This document shows positions 1-12,869 of a DNA stretch of 64,000 nt, in pieces. Numbering within the stretch: the stretch's first letter is position 1; every line of letters begins with the position of its first letter. The notes beneath the pieces were generated by a model that was not told the origin of the DNA, made no database searches, and worked only from the letters and a program-made list of their open reading frames with translations. The DNA lies in assembly GCA_034766995.1 (NCBI GenBank), contig CM068323.1, positions 17,965,016 through 18,029,015 on the forward strand. Direction: 5' to 3'. This stretch comes from Acanthacorydalis orientalis (Eukaryota > Arthropoda > Insecta > Megaloptera > Corydalidae). Both the position numbers and the translations under genes were made by a program.

Positions 1-72
1 TTCATAATCTGTTATAAAAATAAAATATATAATGATAATAATAATGAATCAGTTTTTCACATTTCCATAATA

Positions 73-74
<2 letters not shown>

Positions 75-138
<64 letters not shown>
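75..138. repeat. (AT)32 microsatellite
   Basis: Pure AT dinucleotide tract, immediately upstream of duplication copy 1. Confidence 0.95.
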
Positions 139-141
<3 letters not shown>

Positions 142-142
142 T

Positions 143-235
143 TCATTGTTTATTCTTTTAAAATTGAGTGCATATAAAAATATTTGTAAAATCAGTAAAG
201 TTAATTTCTCTATGACACTCTCACCTAAATCCTAC
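143..235. repeat. Local direct duplication, copy 1
   Basis: Seen: begins tcattgttta directly after a TA tract and includes the shared block aaatcagtaaagttaatttc. About 85% identical by eye to copy 2 at 648-742, 505 bases downstream, with one small indel. No ORF or transposon feature, so it is probably a segmental duplication seeded by the TA tract. Confidence 0.75.
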
Positions 236-598
236 GCAGCAAGATGTTTTAAAACATCCCTATTTATATCTTTTAAAACTTCTTTCTGCATTTACATCAC
301 GGAATTGTGTAAGGACTTGTTTTGCTCACTCCGACACATATTTTAAATACTGCAGATATTACATTGAGTTTACTGCAGAACTATTATGTGTTAGTGCTTG
401 ACATGACAACTCACACGTATTTCTTAAACAAACACACAAATCCACACGTATTTCCTACATGAACACAACTCTTACTTCAATTAAGTACATGTATTGCATT
501 GTCTTCGAAAAATAAATAAACTCATTGACAAAAGTCTGGAAATTTGAACTAGAAATAAACCTATTATTAAATTTATGTAAATAAAATTAAACTATAAA

Positions 599-601
<3 letters not shown>

Positions 602-647
<46 letters not shown>
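602..647. repeat. (AT)23 microsatellite
   Basis: Pure AT tract, immediately upstream of duplication copy 2. Confidence 0.95.
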
Positions 648-650
<3 letters not shown>

Positions 651-742
651 TTGTTTATGCTTTTAAAATTGAGTGGATGAAGAAAATATTTGGAAAATCA
701 GTAAAGTTAATTTCTCTATAACATTATCATCTTAATCTATAC
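648..742. repeat. Local direct duplication, copy 2
   Basis: Seen: second copy of the block at 143-235, again starting directly after a TA tract. Identity fades after about 740. Confidence 0.75.
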
Positions 743-1527
743 AAAAAGAAGTTTTAAAAAAGGAATAGCGATGAGAATAACGTTTAAAGGATAAAATAGA
801 AAAATATAAATGAATATATTTATACTTCAATTTATATAACGATCAAATCAGTTTAAAGGAAATTAGTCAGCAAATATTTTCATAAATTTACTTCAAGTTC
901 ATCCCTTTTGTGTTTATTTGTATTTTATTAATATTTCTGCTAATTAGTGTTTGTAATTACTGAAATACAGTTATAAAGGCATAATATAACTGTATTTAAA
1001 CGAGGAGATTTCTATAATATCTGATTTTTTATAAATTTTCATTCGTTGTAAGAATTCCTTACATTGTAATAGTTACATGTGACATTATAGCTATGTAAGA
1101 AATAAAATATATTAATAAATAATATATTATAAATTGGAAACTGTTATTTTAATATCATATAGTTGGTTTATATCGTTTATAATTCATTAAATATAACTTC
1201 AAATTTATTCGACAATTGAATTGCATTTAACATGCTCAGTATTTAAATATCATATGGTGAATGTTGTATTTAAAATATCGAGTACTTGAATTAGGTATTG
1301 TTTTTGTTCTTTAATATGTGTATGTACATGTTTTTAATTGATAATATCATTGATTAAAACTAATATAAAAATTTCTGAAAAAATAATAAATATAACCTTT
1401 ATTAGACATATTAAATTTTGAATATATCTGATTGAAGTAAATGGATTTTTCTAATCATAATGTCTTTAATATTTAATTTACATCAAATTGATGTCAAAGA
1501 ATTGTATTAGGACTTATTTCACTCTTT

Positions 1528-1529
<2 letters not shown>

Positions 1530-1597
<68 letters not shown>
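1530..1597. repeat. (AT)34 microsatellite
   Basis: Pure AT/TA tract. Confidence 0.95.
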
Positions 1598-1600
<3 letters not shown>

Positions 1601-2402
1601 ACTGTTGATTTCACATTTATATTACTACTGGACGATATTTTCTCGATATTTATTTGAATATACTTATTTTTTCAGTCGATGAAGTTTGGTTATAGTAAAT
1701 TGAACAAACTTAATTTTATAATAAATGTATTTCTTGATATTAGCCCCTTTAGTTAAAATTAGTACAACATAAATATTAGCAGGTTGAAATTTTATAGTGT
1801 TTTTTATTAATGCATTTATTCAATCGAAAAAAACCTTTTTTGCACATTCACAACTGATGTTATATTTAAATGTTAGAAACATTTGTTTGTCCTGTTTTGA
1901 TACGATTATTTATTTTAAAACTTTCATTTTAATTTACATCATATTTGAAAATTTTTAAAACATGCGATAAGTACAATTACTTATTTTAAATATTAAGATA
2001 TAAGTTTGTGTTATAGTAAATTATTAATCAATAGACCTATTTTCTATTTGAAACTGAATATATGTTATATACTAAAAGTTTGTAAACAGTCTTTGAATAA
2101 TCATATCACGTATTTCGGTTGTTATTAAAACTCCGTATGTTAATAATAAAAGCTTTTGGTAGAGTTGATGATTAACTTAAAGTAAGATGAAATTATTCTT
2201 CATTCAATTATGGATGATAATCGTATTACGTTATTATCTGATTTAAATTCGAATCCATTGTGTATATTGAACGTCGTGTACACATATTATTTTTATCTTT
2301 TGACTGTGCGCTTAATATTTAAAAGGGTAAGTAAGTACGTAAGTAAGCTAGGAAGCATTATAGCACAACTCTATTAAGAGTTCCTCTGAATTATTTTCAA
2401 AG

Positions 2403-2531
2403 GAGTCATATATATATGTATGTATCTATTCGGTACGTGAGGTGGGGTAACTACAATATACATAAACGTTGCGATGTTAGACACTATAGCCCAGAGAACC
2501 ACGCAACCAACACTCCACATCTGCTCTGCAG
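2403..2531 (+). CDS. Candidate internal exon
   Basis: Seen: acceptor tcctctgaattattttcaaag and donor CTGCAG/gtatat enclose 129 bases with one open frame (1 base + 42 codons + 2 bases). The later part reads RWGNYNIHKRCDVRHYSPEN and then HATNTPHLLC; the first part is a low-complexity run from a short TA stretch. Composition is raised compared with the flanks. No family is recognised. It may be a chance frame in an island. Confidence 0.2.
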
Positions 2532-2782
2532 GTATATAGTGAACGTTAGCGTCGGTGTAATCTCGATGTGGTTTCAGCGAGCAACATTCTGTAAATATTT
2601 ACCTGAGAAACTTCACATTTGTTATTATATCTTACAGTTTTCCTTATCATTATTACAAAGCATATTAGAATAACTTTTTAAAGTTAAATCTCGACTCAAC
2701 ATCTGTTTATTATTTATTCGTTTTTTTTTGGTACGCTTATTTTCTATAAAATATGAATATAGCTTTATATTATCCACATACA

Positions 2783-2798
2783 TTATATATATATATAT

Positions 2799-2833
<35 letters not shown>

Positions 2834-2835
2834 AT
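2783..2835. repeat. (TA)n(TG)n compound microsatellite
   Basis: TA tract with one interruption, followed by a TG run. Confidence 0.9.
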
Positions 2836-3430
2836 GTGTTTATGTATAGTACATAAATATTATCTTAACAAGCAGAAACATCTCTTAAACTTATAAGTTT
2901 ATCAATCGTATTAATCAATATTTACTAAGTTTCAAGAATTTATTTATGTTGTTTTTTCTTTCGTTTCTCATTAATAATTAGTGTATAATTTGTGTAGAAA
3001 TTTCGTCGTTTTTAACTATATAAAATATAATTCTGAATAAACTGTTGTCCTCATTACAGACATAATTAAATTCTATCTTGTCTTAATGAATCCAATTTTT
3101 CATCTTTACTTCCTTACGTCTCTCATAGTTATAATAATACAAATTCCAGTGTATAATCTCATAACAAAGAAATAAAATCGGCTTCAAAGAGATGTCTATA
3201 TATTACGGAAAATAAATCCAATTCCGTTTCTAACACAGTTTCATGGTCTATAATTTTGAAGTGTACGTTTTATGATACTATTCTGTATAGATATACATAT
3301 TTGAACACATGATGAAGTACCATTCACGATATGCTTTTTAATTCGATTTGAATCGCACGGCTCTCTAAAATGTTAATTTCAGCTGTGATTACATTTATAC
3401 AGAAAATAAGAATGGTTTGATTTTGTGTAT

Positions 3431-3960
3431 AGAACCTGGATATAACAATAGCGAGGATTTAACTCAGATACAGATGAACGGTTCGTTGCGCGATGGAAAA
3501 TAGTAGTTACAGCGATGGTGGTGCTGTTACAACGGATATTGCATCGCGTTACCTTAGGGCTGCGTGTTCACGCCGTTTTACATTGCTCCGGGACGGCTTT
3601 ATCGTTCGATTCAAATCGAACTAGGCGACCGATCGACCAACCGACGAACCGACCTGCCTCGATACATCGGAATGAATGTCTATAAATTCAACACGGCACG
3701 CTCTGGAAGCAAGCGAAGAAGGAAGGCGTCAGTAGTAGCAGCTTTTACGATCCATGCGTTTCGTGAATATAATACAGACGAAGGAGTTATAAAGTACTCG
3801 GCAGTTATGCGCGGTCTTACCTGCCGCTCATGTACGGAGACCAGGGCGAGCGCCTGGCGACGTCCTCGCTAGTCCCTGTTGCGAGTTTGCCGCTGAATCG
3901 AGCGAAACTGAACGAAAAGAGATAGAAATGAGCTATATGTTGTAGAGCCCAGTGAAGGTC
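3431..3960. other. GC-raised island
   Basis: CpG-containing stretch with CCGACGAACCGACC-type repeats (reverse of the GGTCGGT motif) near 3628-3652. A + strand frame of 102 codons (3564-3872), rich in Arg, is open but has no splice or family support. Candidate regulatory element or UTR. Confidence 0.4.
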
Positions 3961-4141
3961 ATATGTTATGCTCTTTTGCATGATCGATTTATTACTATTT
4001 CAATCGAGTAACTTCCAACTAGTTAAATAGAATATCTACAAGCTTAGCGAATACGACGGGGAGATTTTAAAATTAATGAGAGAAAAAAATACCTGTATTC
4101 TTATCATTTTCCAATAATCGTTTTAATTTAGATATAAAAAT

Positions 4142-4163
4142 TATATATATATATATATATATA
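4142..4163. repeat. (TA)11 microsatellite
   Basis: Pure TA tract. Confidence 0.9.
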
Positions 4164-4514
4164 CTCGATTTACATTTCATAAAACAAATACATAATACAA
4201 CAAAAAATTTAATGGGATGGAACACTTTTACATTCAAAAGAATATTAATCACTTCCATATATTGACAACTGCAAATAATATAGTAAACTTAAAACCAAAA
4301 TAACAATAATGCATTTTTTCGTTCAATTATCATTTCTACTATTGAATAATATTATCATACAGACGCTTTTAATCAAACTGAACAATATTTACCCATTCTC
4401 TGCATGTTTACCTATCTTTACAACCACTACACATGCGACAAAGTACACAAATTGGAGCACAAAGTTAATATTAGATTATTGTAATTAATTTGTATGGAAA
4501 TTATTCAAATTGTT

Positions 4515-4518
<4 letters not shown>

Positions 4519-4573
<55 letters not shown>
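4519..4573. repeat. (AT)27 microsatellite
   Basis: Pure AT tract. Confidence 0.95.
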
Positions 4574-4575
<2 letters not shown>

Positions 4576-4863
4576 AATATATGTGTGTATATGAACAAAC
4601 ACTAAAATATATATTAAATTACTCACGAAATAATAAAATCTTAATTTGCTACACTTTTATGTATTTATTTTAAGTAAATTTAATTTTTATCAACTGTTTC
4701 ATAAATTAATATTTTCTTATTAATGGAAATGTACGGTAATTTTCTCATGTACTTTTAAACGAAATTAATAACATCTTTCAGAAAATAATTAAATAATATA
4801 ATACTCTATTCACTTTATAACTACACAATTTAAAATATCTCATCGATGTCATTATCTTCTTCA

Positions 4864-4875
4864 CTCTCTCTCTGT

Positions 4876-4915
<40 letters not shown>

Positions 4916-4931
4916 CTACGTAGAGAGAGAG
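4864..4931. repeat. (CT)5 - (TA)18 - (AG)5 compound inverted repeat
   Basis: Seen: CTCTCTCTCT at 4864-4873, a TA tract at 4879-4914, and AGAGAGAGAG at 4922-4931. The whole block can fold on itself as one cruciform or hairpin of about 68 bases. Confidence 0.6.
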
Positions 4932-5248
4932 ACTGATAAATATATCAATAGCATATATTTCATAACATATTCATTACAGTATTCAAACTATATCACATAA
5001 AATTGATACTACTAAAAAAAAGCTCATATTAAAGTTAAATAGAAATTTCTTTGAGTTAAAAGATTATTATTCACATACAACTGCTATGCTTAAATCTATT
5101 GAATGCCGATCTCATTAAAAAGGCACTTGGAATCTTCTTTAGTCTCGTTTGAAGTATTTTAAAAACTAATAAAAAGGGAACAAGTTTTTTTAATAATAAA
5201 ATAAAAGTGAATCGAAGATGTTTTATAATTTTATTATCTCTTTTAATA

Positions 5249-5249
<1 letters not shown>

Positions 5250-5286
<37 letters not shown>

Positions 5287-5304
5287 CATATATATATATA
5301 TATA
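5250..5304. repeat. Interrupted TA microsatellite
   Basis: Two TA tracts split by 'aac'. Confidence 0.9.
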
Positions 5305-5560
5305 ATTTGTAGATTTTTATCTTAAAATATATTTTTAGGAAACATTTGCTATAAACTATAATAATAAATGGCGTCGAATTTAATTATAAAGAATAATGAA
5401 ACAATGTAAACAAAATTTAATTAAACAGTGCTCGAATATCATAATTTATCTTTGACTGGCGACGTCAGACTGTATTAAACAATTGTAGAAACAATATTAA
5501 ATTTATACGTTCACATATAAACACTAAAATGAAAGTTTCGGCGTTTAATAAAATATAATC

Positions 5561-5830
5561 TGAACAAAGTGAACGACGTGAATGTGTTCCGACCTTTTCT
5601 TGAATAACATTCCCGAAAGTTTTATGTTTCAAGTTTGCTGTCAGTGCTTTAGACGTAAATTGCGCAACATGCCGTTTGCACTTGCTAAGCGATGGTGTCA
5701 CGAAACAAGGTCGCTAAACAAGCAGGCTAAACAAATTAGTGGGCAATTTAGTCCCGCTAATCCCGGCACAAAACATGGAATTGGATTAGTACAGCTTCTA
5801 ATGTGATTAAACGCCTCCGACAAATCCTAT
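5561..5830. other. GC-raised island open on both strands
   Basis: Both strands carry frames of 74-78 codons over the same 230 bases (+ 5582-5806, - 5465-5701). Neither has convincing splice sites or a known motif. Confidence 0.35.
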
Positions 5831-6156
5831 GTACAACGATGCTTTCTAATAGTCTCGTTGATTTTTTTTCTGTCTGTTTACATCGGGATCGTGTTCGAAT
5901 CAACTTTGTTTAGATTGGTGTGTGTTGTACGCAGCCCAGAATATTTATATTATCCTGTCTGGATTCGTAATTCTGTCGATTTAATTCGGTTTATTTTTTT
6001 TCAAAGCACATTTACAACTTTATATAAGATATAAATAGATATCAAAAAACTCAAGGCATATTTCTTGCTATTTTCATTTAAACCGATAATAGTTACAAAA
6101 CAACTTCTGTGAAATTAGAACATATTTTCAAAATCATAATTTTACAATAAACTATA

Positions 6157-6159
<3 letters not shown>

Positions 6160-6212
<53 letters not shown>

Positions 6213-6244
6213 CTCGTATATATGTATATATATATATATATATA
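6160..6244. repeat. Interrupted TA microsatellite
   Basis: TA tract with TG and CG interruptions, total about 85 bases. Confidence 0.9.
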
Positions 6245-7050
6245 ATTGTTACTGAAGGATTTATAAGTTGAAATAAGCGGATCACGAAATGTTTGATAGA
6301 ATATAGTATTTTAAGTCGTTATTGAGTTCGAATGTCGGAGATCAAGGACTTGTAGTAAGCTTATGAACTTTTTATCTTCGAAAAGTTTATATATCTTCAT
6401 GAACGTTATTGTTAACGATTTGAAACTGATATTATCTTAACATTATAGATTTTTGTATTTCATGATGGCTTCGAAACAATAAACTTCTTATTTTCGTTGA
6501 TGAATTGATATAAAAATAGTTTTATAAAAAGAAAGAAAAACATATTTAATACTTAAGTCAATAAACTATCGGTCTTAAATGATAATCTTATGAGAATGAA
6601 AGATATTTATTTTTTAAATTGTTTCTAACAGAAGTGTGTTTCAATTTGTTTATTAAACTGGTTGATTTATCGTTTGACAATTGACTTAATTTTTAAGGTT
6701 TTACACTTAATCAGTTATATGTAATATCTACTACAGTCACTGACTGAACTGCTACTGTTGCTTCTAAAAACCTAATTTCCAGTTTTGTTTATTTACAATC
6801 AAATTATGTAATCGCATTATTAGACAAACTTGAACAAAACAGAATAGCAGCTTTGCTGAATTCAGCATTTATTATACGTTCACGCTGTTATTGATTAATG
6901 GAAATCAACAGAAAGTTTTTCTATCCATGTATTATAACTAATGACGAATTACTTAAAAGTTTTTAATTTTTTAACTGATATTTAACAGTCACTGTACTGT
7001 ATAGTCTGAATATAATGAAATTGTTATTTAAATAGGAATTAATATAACAG

Positions 7051-7076
7051 AATATATATATATATATATATATATA
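7051..7076. repeat. (TA)13 microsatellite
   Basis: Pure TA tract. Confidence 0.9.
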
Positions 7077-7379
7077 AGATATTTTAATTAAAGAAATGAT
7101 GTTTATAGAAATAATAATAGAAATTCTTCTGAACTTTCAAAACTTCTAATTGTTTAATAAACAAACCCATATTAGGGCCTTCACTTCTTTTTTAAATCGT
7201 TTATAAATAAAAATTATATGCCAAATAAAGATACATCAAATATTTCTTTTATATTTTATTATATTTATTCATGTTGATTTAAAATACGAGACAGAAATCG
7301 AATTCTGAAAACATTTCTTCTTATAAGATCATTACTGATTGAAAATTGTTTCCATATATCAAATTTAAGCTCCAATTCA

Positions 7380-7383
<4 letters not shown>

Positions 7384-7469
<86 letters not shown>
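7384..7469. repeat. (AT)43 microsatellite
   Basis: The longest uninterrupted TA tract in the window, about 86 bases. Confidence 0.95.
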
Positions 7470-7475
<6 letters not shown>

Positions 7476-8439
7476 GTCCTTTCAAATCGAATCAAAAGTA
7501 AATATGAAAAATAAAACCTTTATTACACAACATCATGTTTCGATTTGTCAACAGTACAATAAATTTGAAATATTCTCAAGAGAAATTATTTTTTCATTTT
7601 TGTGGACCAATCTCGAACCAATTTTCTTTCGCCAAATCAATTCGTGCGGGAATTAAAAAAATATAAATATTACAGATCCAATTATTTTCGTTGTTACTTA
7701 CGAGCAACGTTTATGATTTATGCAGTGCTTTTCAGTGTGGCGAGAGTTCGAGTTTTCATGTGTTAATTTTTTATTAGAACGCAAATAAGTATCATAAATG
7801 ATGTTTATTAAACATACATCAACAATATATTTACATGAATGTCTCCTTATTATACCTTTAGATATCTAGTATACTCGTTAGTACATTTGATTGCATAAAA
7901 ACTGTAAGTTTGTTCTATATTTATGAATATATGCTTCTGTTCTCAAGTATTAACATAATTCAACAAGCGATTATACTTTGAATTAAATGTTTTTACATAA
8001 ATTCATTTGTAGAGATACACAAATAATTATAGATTTGTAATTAAAAACATGCACGTATTGATTATCCGTTCGAATTCAATTAACTTACGAGTACGATAAT
8101 ATGTTTCACAAAACTCAATGTGGCTTTTTCAATTTTCCCCCAAATGTAATCATCAGTATTAAGAATGAAAAATCGATACCAGCTGTAAACGTTGAAAGTA
8201 TCCACAAAAGAACATCGACAACAATCGTTGACTGCTCTGCTTATTTCATTATACATCCAAATTAAAAAAAAGAGTCTGCCTGAAGTAATTCAATGATTAA
8301 TTAATTCAGTAAGAGGGAGAGTATTGAAACACGATATGTTTACACATTTTACAGTCACAACTGAATTCGCTTCAATAAATTCTCGTGGGACTGTCAAGTT
8401 TGATACGATAATTAGCGAGGGTAAAGATGCTTACTTCGC

Positions 8440-8463
8440 TATATATATATATATATATATATA
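8440..8463. repeat. (TA)12 microsatellite
   Basis: Pure TA tract. Confidence 0.9.
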
Positions 8464-8500
8464 ACAAGACAAATATATAGAGCTTTCGTTCCGTGTTTAA

Positions 8501-9132
8501 AAAACCATAGATGTTTGCGTCACTGAGCAATTCCTGCGTTCAGCAGGAAATGCACGGTCGAGCAGGAACAGCATAACGGTGAAGAATTTCAGTAGATGCA
8601 CTTCTACATTACTAGAAACGAACGATTCTGTGCTATAAATCTCAGTCCCCTTCTGTCTCGATTATATTATTTCCTCTGAACGCTATAACTCATTTATGCG
8701 TTGTGCAGTAAACGGATGAGGTGAAGGGTGTCACGCCGACGATGGTATAGGAACGAAAAAGAACGGAAAAAAGACGTGAATGTCATATGATATGTAGATT
8801 TTCGGCGAAACGGGAGCGCTTCGTTTAAATAAATAAGTGTGTGTGTCTGTCTTAACGACTGTTGGCTCGAAATAGTTTTCGAAGATGTTTTTGAGGAAAC
8901 AAACACTCTTTTTAACTCGGTATTCATAAATCTGTATTATTTTTAAATGTTTTTTATGCATGATGGAATAAATGTTTGATTCAAAAATATATATATTATC
9001 AGTTTTAAAAATAGTTCTGATGAAATATAAAATAATTAAAGTAATTATTAGTTTTTTACCCTTCCCACTAGACTGTCTCCTCTGGTGGGACATCGTAAAT
9101 CTAACAAATAATATTTTTTTTTTATAAAACAT
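8501..9132. other. Island with a long minus-strand open frame
   Basis: Contains the hairpin at 8531-8549 and a minus-strand frame of 133 codons (8731-9132), the longest in the window. Its peptide is rich in Phe, Ile, Lys and Tyr, as expected from AT-rich DNA, and no domain is seen. Confidence 0.3.
8531..8549. other. Short hairpin TTCCTGC / GCAGGAA
   Basis: Seen: perfect 7-base arms with a 5-base loop (gttca), followed by a third GCAGGAA copy at 8562-8568, in an island upstream of 8870. Confidence 0.25.
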
Positions 9133-9560
9133 GAATTAATAAATGTATCTTTGAAGTTTCATTTGAATAAAAAAATTATTTACAATACTGTATCATTTTA
9201 TTTGGTCATTTGTTACTTTCTATTTTGTTAAAAAAATATGTTCGAGATGCTACTAGGTGAGGTGAAAAAAATCTCCGAGTACAAAGGGTTAATTAACATA
9301 TAAAAATGTCTGTGTATTAACAAACACGCACTGAAATGGTCATTAATTAGAAACGTTTTTTTTTCTATGAAGTATTTGTTAAAAACATGTTCAATTATTC
9401 GTGAAAAGGCAACATGTTCTTACATAGTTATTTCATTAAACAAATCTACAATAATAAATATTATCTGCGTATCTAACGTAGGTCGATGATATATCACGCA
9501 GCAACATCGAAACGACTTATTCAATACGAAGGGTAAAATGAATAAGAAAGGAAGAAACGA

Positions 9561-9990
9561 TATCCACATAGTCGACGTCGACGACTTTTCTTCTCGGCCG
9601 GTGGGAAACTCAAGCGTGTGGAAAATTGGTGCACACTTAACGGTTACATGATCCTTCAATCCTCACGGCGAGTCCCCAACATTTCTAGCGAACAAAAAGG
9701 GTTGCCTGTTGGTCGGTCGGTCGGTCCTCGGTGCGCCTCTAACGTCAGTTTACTTGTACGCGCGAGTATCTGTTACGTCGGCTCGGCATCTCACTCGCGG
9801 ACCTTTTTACTTTCATTTTCATTATATCACCCCGAAGTGTCTTGTTCACGTTGAAACTTATTTTGAGAATGTTTCGAGCTACTTCTCTCCGCCAGCGCCG
9901 TTCGAGCGTATTTCCATCTCTTTCACGTTCACTGTTTGCTCTTTTTTCATTCATTTGGCTCGGGGGCGTAACTGAATGATTAACCAACTC
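9561..9990. other. CpG-rich island
   Basis: Strong GC rise with (GGTC)4 at 9712-9728 and open frames on both strands (about 80 codons each) that show no family. Candidate promoter or enhancer. Confidence 0.4.
9712..9728. repeat. (GGTC)4 short tandem motif
   Basis: GGTCGGTCGGTCGGTCC in a CpG-rich island; related motifs occur at 3628-3652 (reverse orientation), 29581-29592 and 35184-35194. Confidence 0.7.
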
Positions 9991-11201
9991 GTCTTGAAGT
10001 TTTTCGTGGAACAGTAATGTTCGTTGCAGCAGTTTTCAAACTTTTCACTCGACACAATCGAACTACATTTAATTATTCAGTTACATGAATTTATAATGTA
10101 TTTTATTAATTCCGTTGATATATATATATATATAATTTGTTTCCCAAAATACACACTCTCACTATATAAATGCCACTCATGCATCATTGTAAACTTTGAG
10201 GAACGCTGTCGTTAATTATCTAAACAAATCTACCAATAAATCCTATTCCTACACCCAAGAAGATTTACTCCGTAACGTACGAATAACATGTACGAAAAAA
10301 AGAAGTTGAGAGAAATCTCTAGAATCTAAAAACTGTACCAAACCAGCTTAGAAAAGTAAACCTTTGTCATAAAGAGTTGAATTTCCCTAAAACTAGTAAA
10401 AGACAAAATTAAATAACGACCAGGAGAAAAAATATTTGAAGACTAGTGTGATGGATATACGGAAATAAGAATAATAGAATATAACTATTTAACAAAACAA
10501 TGTGTTTTTTTAAGATGGAAGTTGTTAAATTTGTTAGAAAAAATCCTCGAAAAAATTAGAAATATTTGAAAGCATTTCAATTTGTTAACGAAAATGAAAA
10601 AGCATTGACTTATTCTGTATATCATACAAGAACAAATAAAATATTTTATTATGCTAATTAGATCCTATCCAATGGAGCATTTTTATTAATTGTTCAAAAA
10701 TTTCTTTGAATCAAATACACTGGTGATGTTTTTTTTTCAAATAGCTGTCTTTTCTTTAAATCCTTTTCCAAACTTATAAATGTTTTTTTCAATAATTAAA
10801 TTTTAATAATAAATATTATACCTGATCTAACACTGGTAATTTACATTAACATGTAACATAAAAAAAATTATACAATATGGAATACAACATGACTAAAAAT
10901 GAATTAAAATATCCACATAATCAATAAATTATTTTCTTCCTTGTTCAATATTTATTTGTAATACATTGTATCAAAAAAACTGTTTCTATTATTTTACTAT
11001 CAGTTAGGTACCAAATTATTTATTAGTATATTATTTTCATAATCCTGCAAGTATTATTCAAATTAAAATCAATTTTGTTCGTTAATATAACGGAAAGAAA
11101 ATAAATTCAATCATAAAAAATATTAATTTAAAAACTATTTCTTCGCGAAATAATTATTAAATAATATTTTCTTATTCAATAATATAAGTAAAATATTCGA
11201 A

Positions 11202-11252
<51 letters not shown>

Positions 11253-11689
11253 AACATAAAAGTATTTAAAATCCTTTATTAAAAAATAAGTTCCAATCCA
11301 ATTGAAAAATATGTTGATATGATTTAACAAATATTGAGTATCTTAAAGGGACTTTATAGATGTTATTTTAATTTTTTTCTTCTATTGGTTTATTAATTGT
11401 TTAAGTAATTTTTAACATAATAAATTTAAATTTCATTTTTGATTTCTAAATGTGTCACTTTTAATGTATTATCAATGCTTAACTTCTTTCTATGTAATTC
11501 ATCCATAATTAAAATATTATTCTGTTTGATAAATACTGACAATCCGAATCTATAAGAACTTTAGAGTTTGTTAACTGCTGATTCGTATAACGAAAATATT
11601 ACAAGAGTCGGTGTCATGCTGAATAATAAATGTGACGATAATGGTGTTCATGACTATTTCATTTTAAGGTAGATTTGTATCAACAAAAT
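9991..11689. other. AT-rich non-coding stretch
   Basis: Very AT-rich; one TA tract at 11205; nothing else seen. Confidence 0.55.
11205..11250. repeat. (AT)23 microsatellite
   Basis: Pure AT tract. Confidence 0.95.
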
Positions 11690-11900
11690 TGTGGATGTTA
11701 CCTCAAGGACGGAGGACCCTTAACCGTTTGTACACATTCATCCGCACCTACATATATTTTCGCCTTTTCATTAACTCTTTCGTAGCAACAGAATACTCTC
11801 TTTAAGTGACAGCGGCCGTTACATTTTATTTTACGAGACCGCATATATTCGAGTCTCTTTGTACGTCCTTTTTTCTACGTAAAAGCTAGAAAAGACAGCA
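11690..11900. other. Small GC-raised stretch
   Basis: Moderate GC rise (agcggccg near 11810); no frame or site supported. Confidence 0.25.
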
Positions 11901-12869
11901 TCTTATATACATATTTTCCACGTTTTTTTGCTATGTAATTCGTTTCTTGTGCGTTATTCTGTTATCAACGAAACTGTATATAATCTTTATTAATATTTTT
12001 TAAATTTAGAGGAAACTATTTCTTTAATTCAATCATTGTTGATTTTCAATTCATATAACATGTTTAGAACTGTCCATATACATAAATAGTCATGTTGAAC
12101 GTGTAAAATCTACTGTATGCTTTTCCAAATATAATCTTGTTTCTGTTGAAACACTTTTGATCGTGTTTTCATGCTGTTTCCAACATAATCACATAAAAAT
12201 ATAAATATAATTGTTTTTCATCTTTAATACTTTCATACATTGAACAATATCAGCACTTGTTTACAATTTAAATAATATTTTTTTCTATATGAACTTTTAA
12301 ATGGAATTCTAAATTAAGAGTGTTTCAAAAATTAAAAAAGAAAATAAATATTGAAGTATTATCTTACAATATTTCTGTGTACAGGATTTCAAATTATATT
12401 GATTAGCATATGGAACCTCTATATACATCATTTGCAAGATTTTATATTTCCGTAAATAGTAATAAAGTTATTTCATAGACCAGTTAAATAAATTCAAACA
12501 CAAATTTTTGAGAAAGTAATCTCTTAAGTAATTGATTTGATAATATTAATATTTCTTTTGGAAAATGAATAAGTTTAGGTGCTCTTTTCTAAAATCGATA
12601 ACATGAAATGTAGTTTGTGAAGAGTTGAAAACTTTTACGAATTTCTTCAGAAACAATAATATTGTTTCTGCAAACATTTCAGTACTGAAATCAAAATTTT
12701 ATTCCATTATGATCCGTCATATTTTTAATCACAGACACACTTAAACTGTATCTCTTCAAACAACGTAATTTGAAAGCTTGCAACGTTCGATCAAACTTTT
12801 AAATATTTCACGTAACAAATTTCATTTCTCGATCGAACAAAACGAGAAAATTAAATTGAGAATGTGAAA

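Larger units (their letters stand above)
1..2402. other. AT-rich non-coding stretch
   Basis: Only the local duplication and three TA tracts are identified; no coding signal on either strand. Confidence 0.6.
5831..8500. other. AT-rich non-coding stretch
   Basis: TA tracts only; no supported frame or site. A GTAAGT on the minus strand near 7697 lacks a convincing exon. Confidence 0.55.

Noticed and set aside
2326..2345. GTAAGTAAGTACGTAAGTAAG run with several donor-like sites
   Set aside because: It is a short tandem repeat, and no exon-like sequence precedes it.
3564..3872. 102-codon + strand frame rich in Arg
   Set aside because: Explained by raised GC; no domain and no splice signals.
8731..9132. 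133-codon minus-strand frame
   Set aside because: Residue use follows AT-rich DNA (Phe, Ile, Lys, Tyr), no domain, no splice or start support; one long frame is close to what chance allows in 64 kb.
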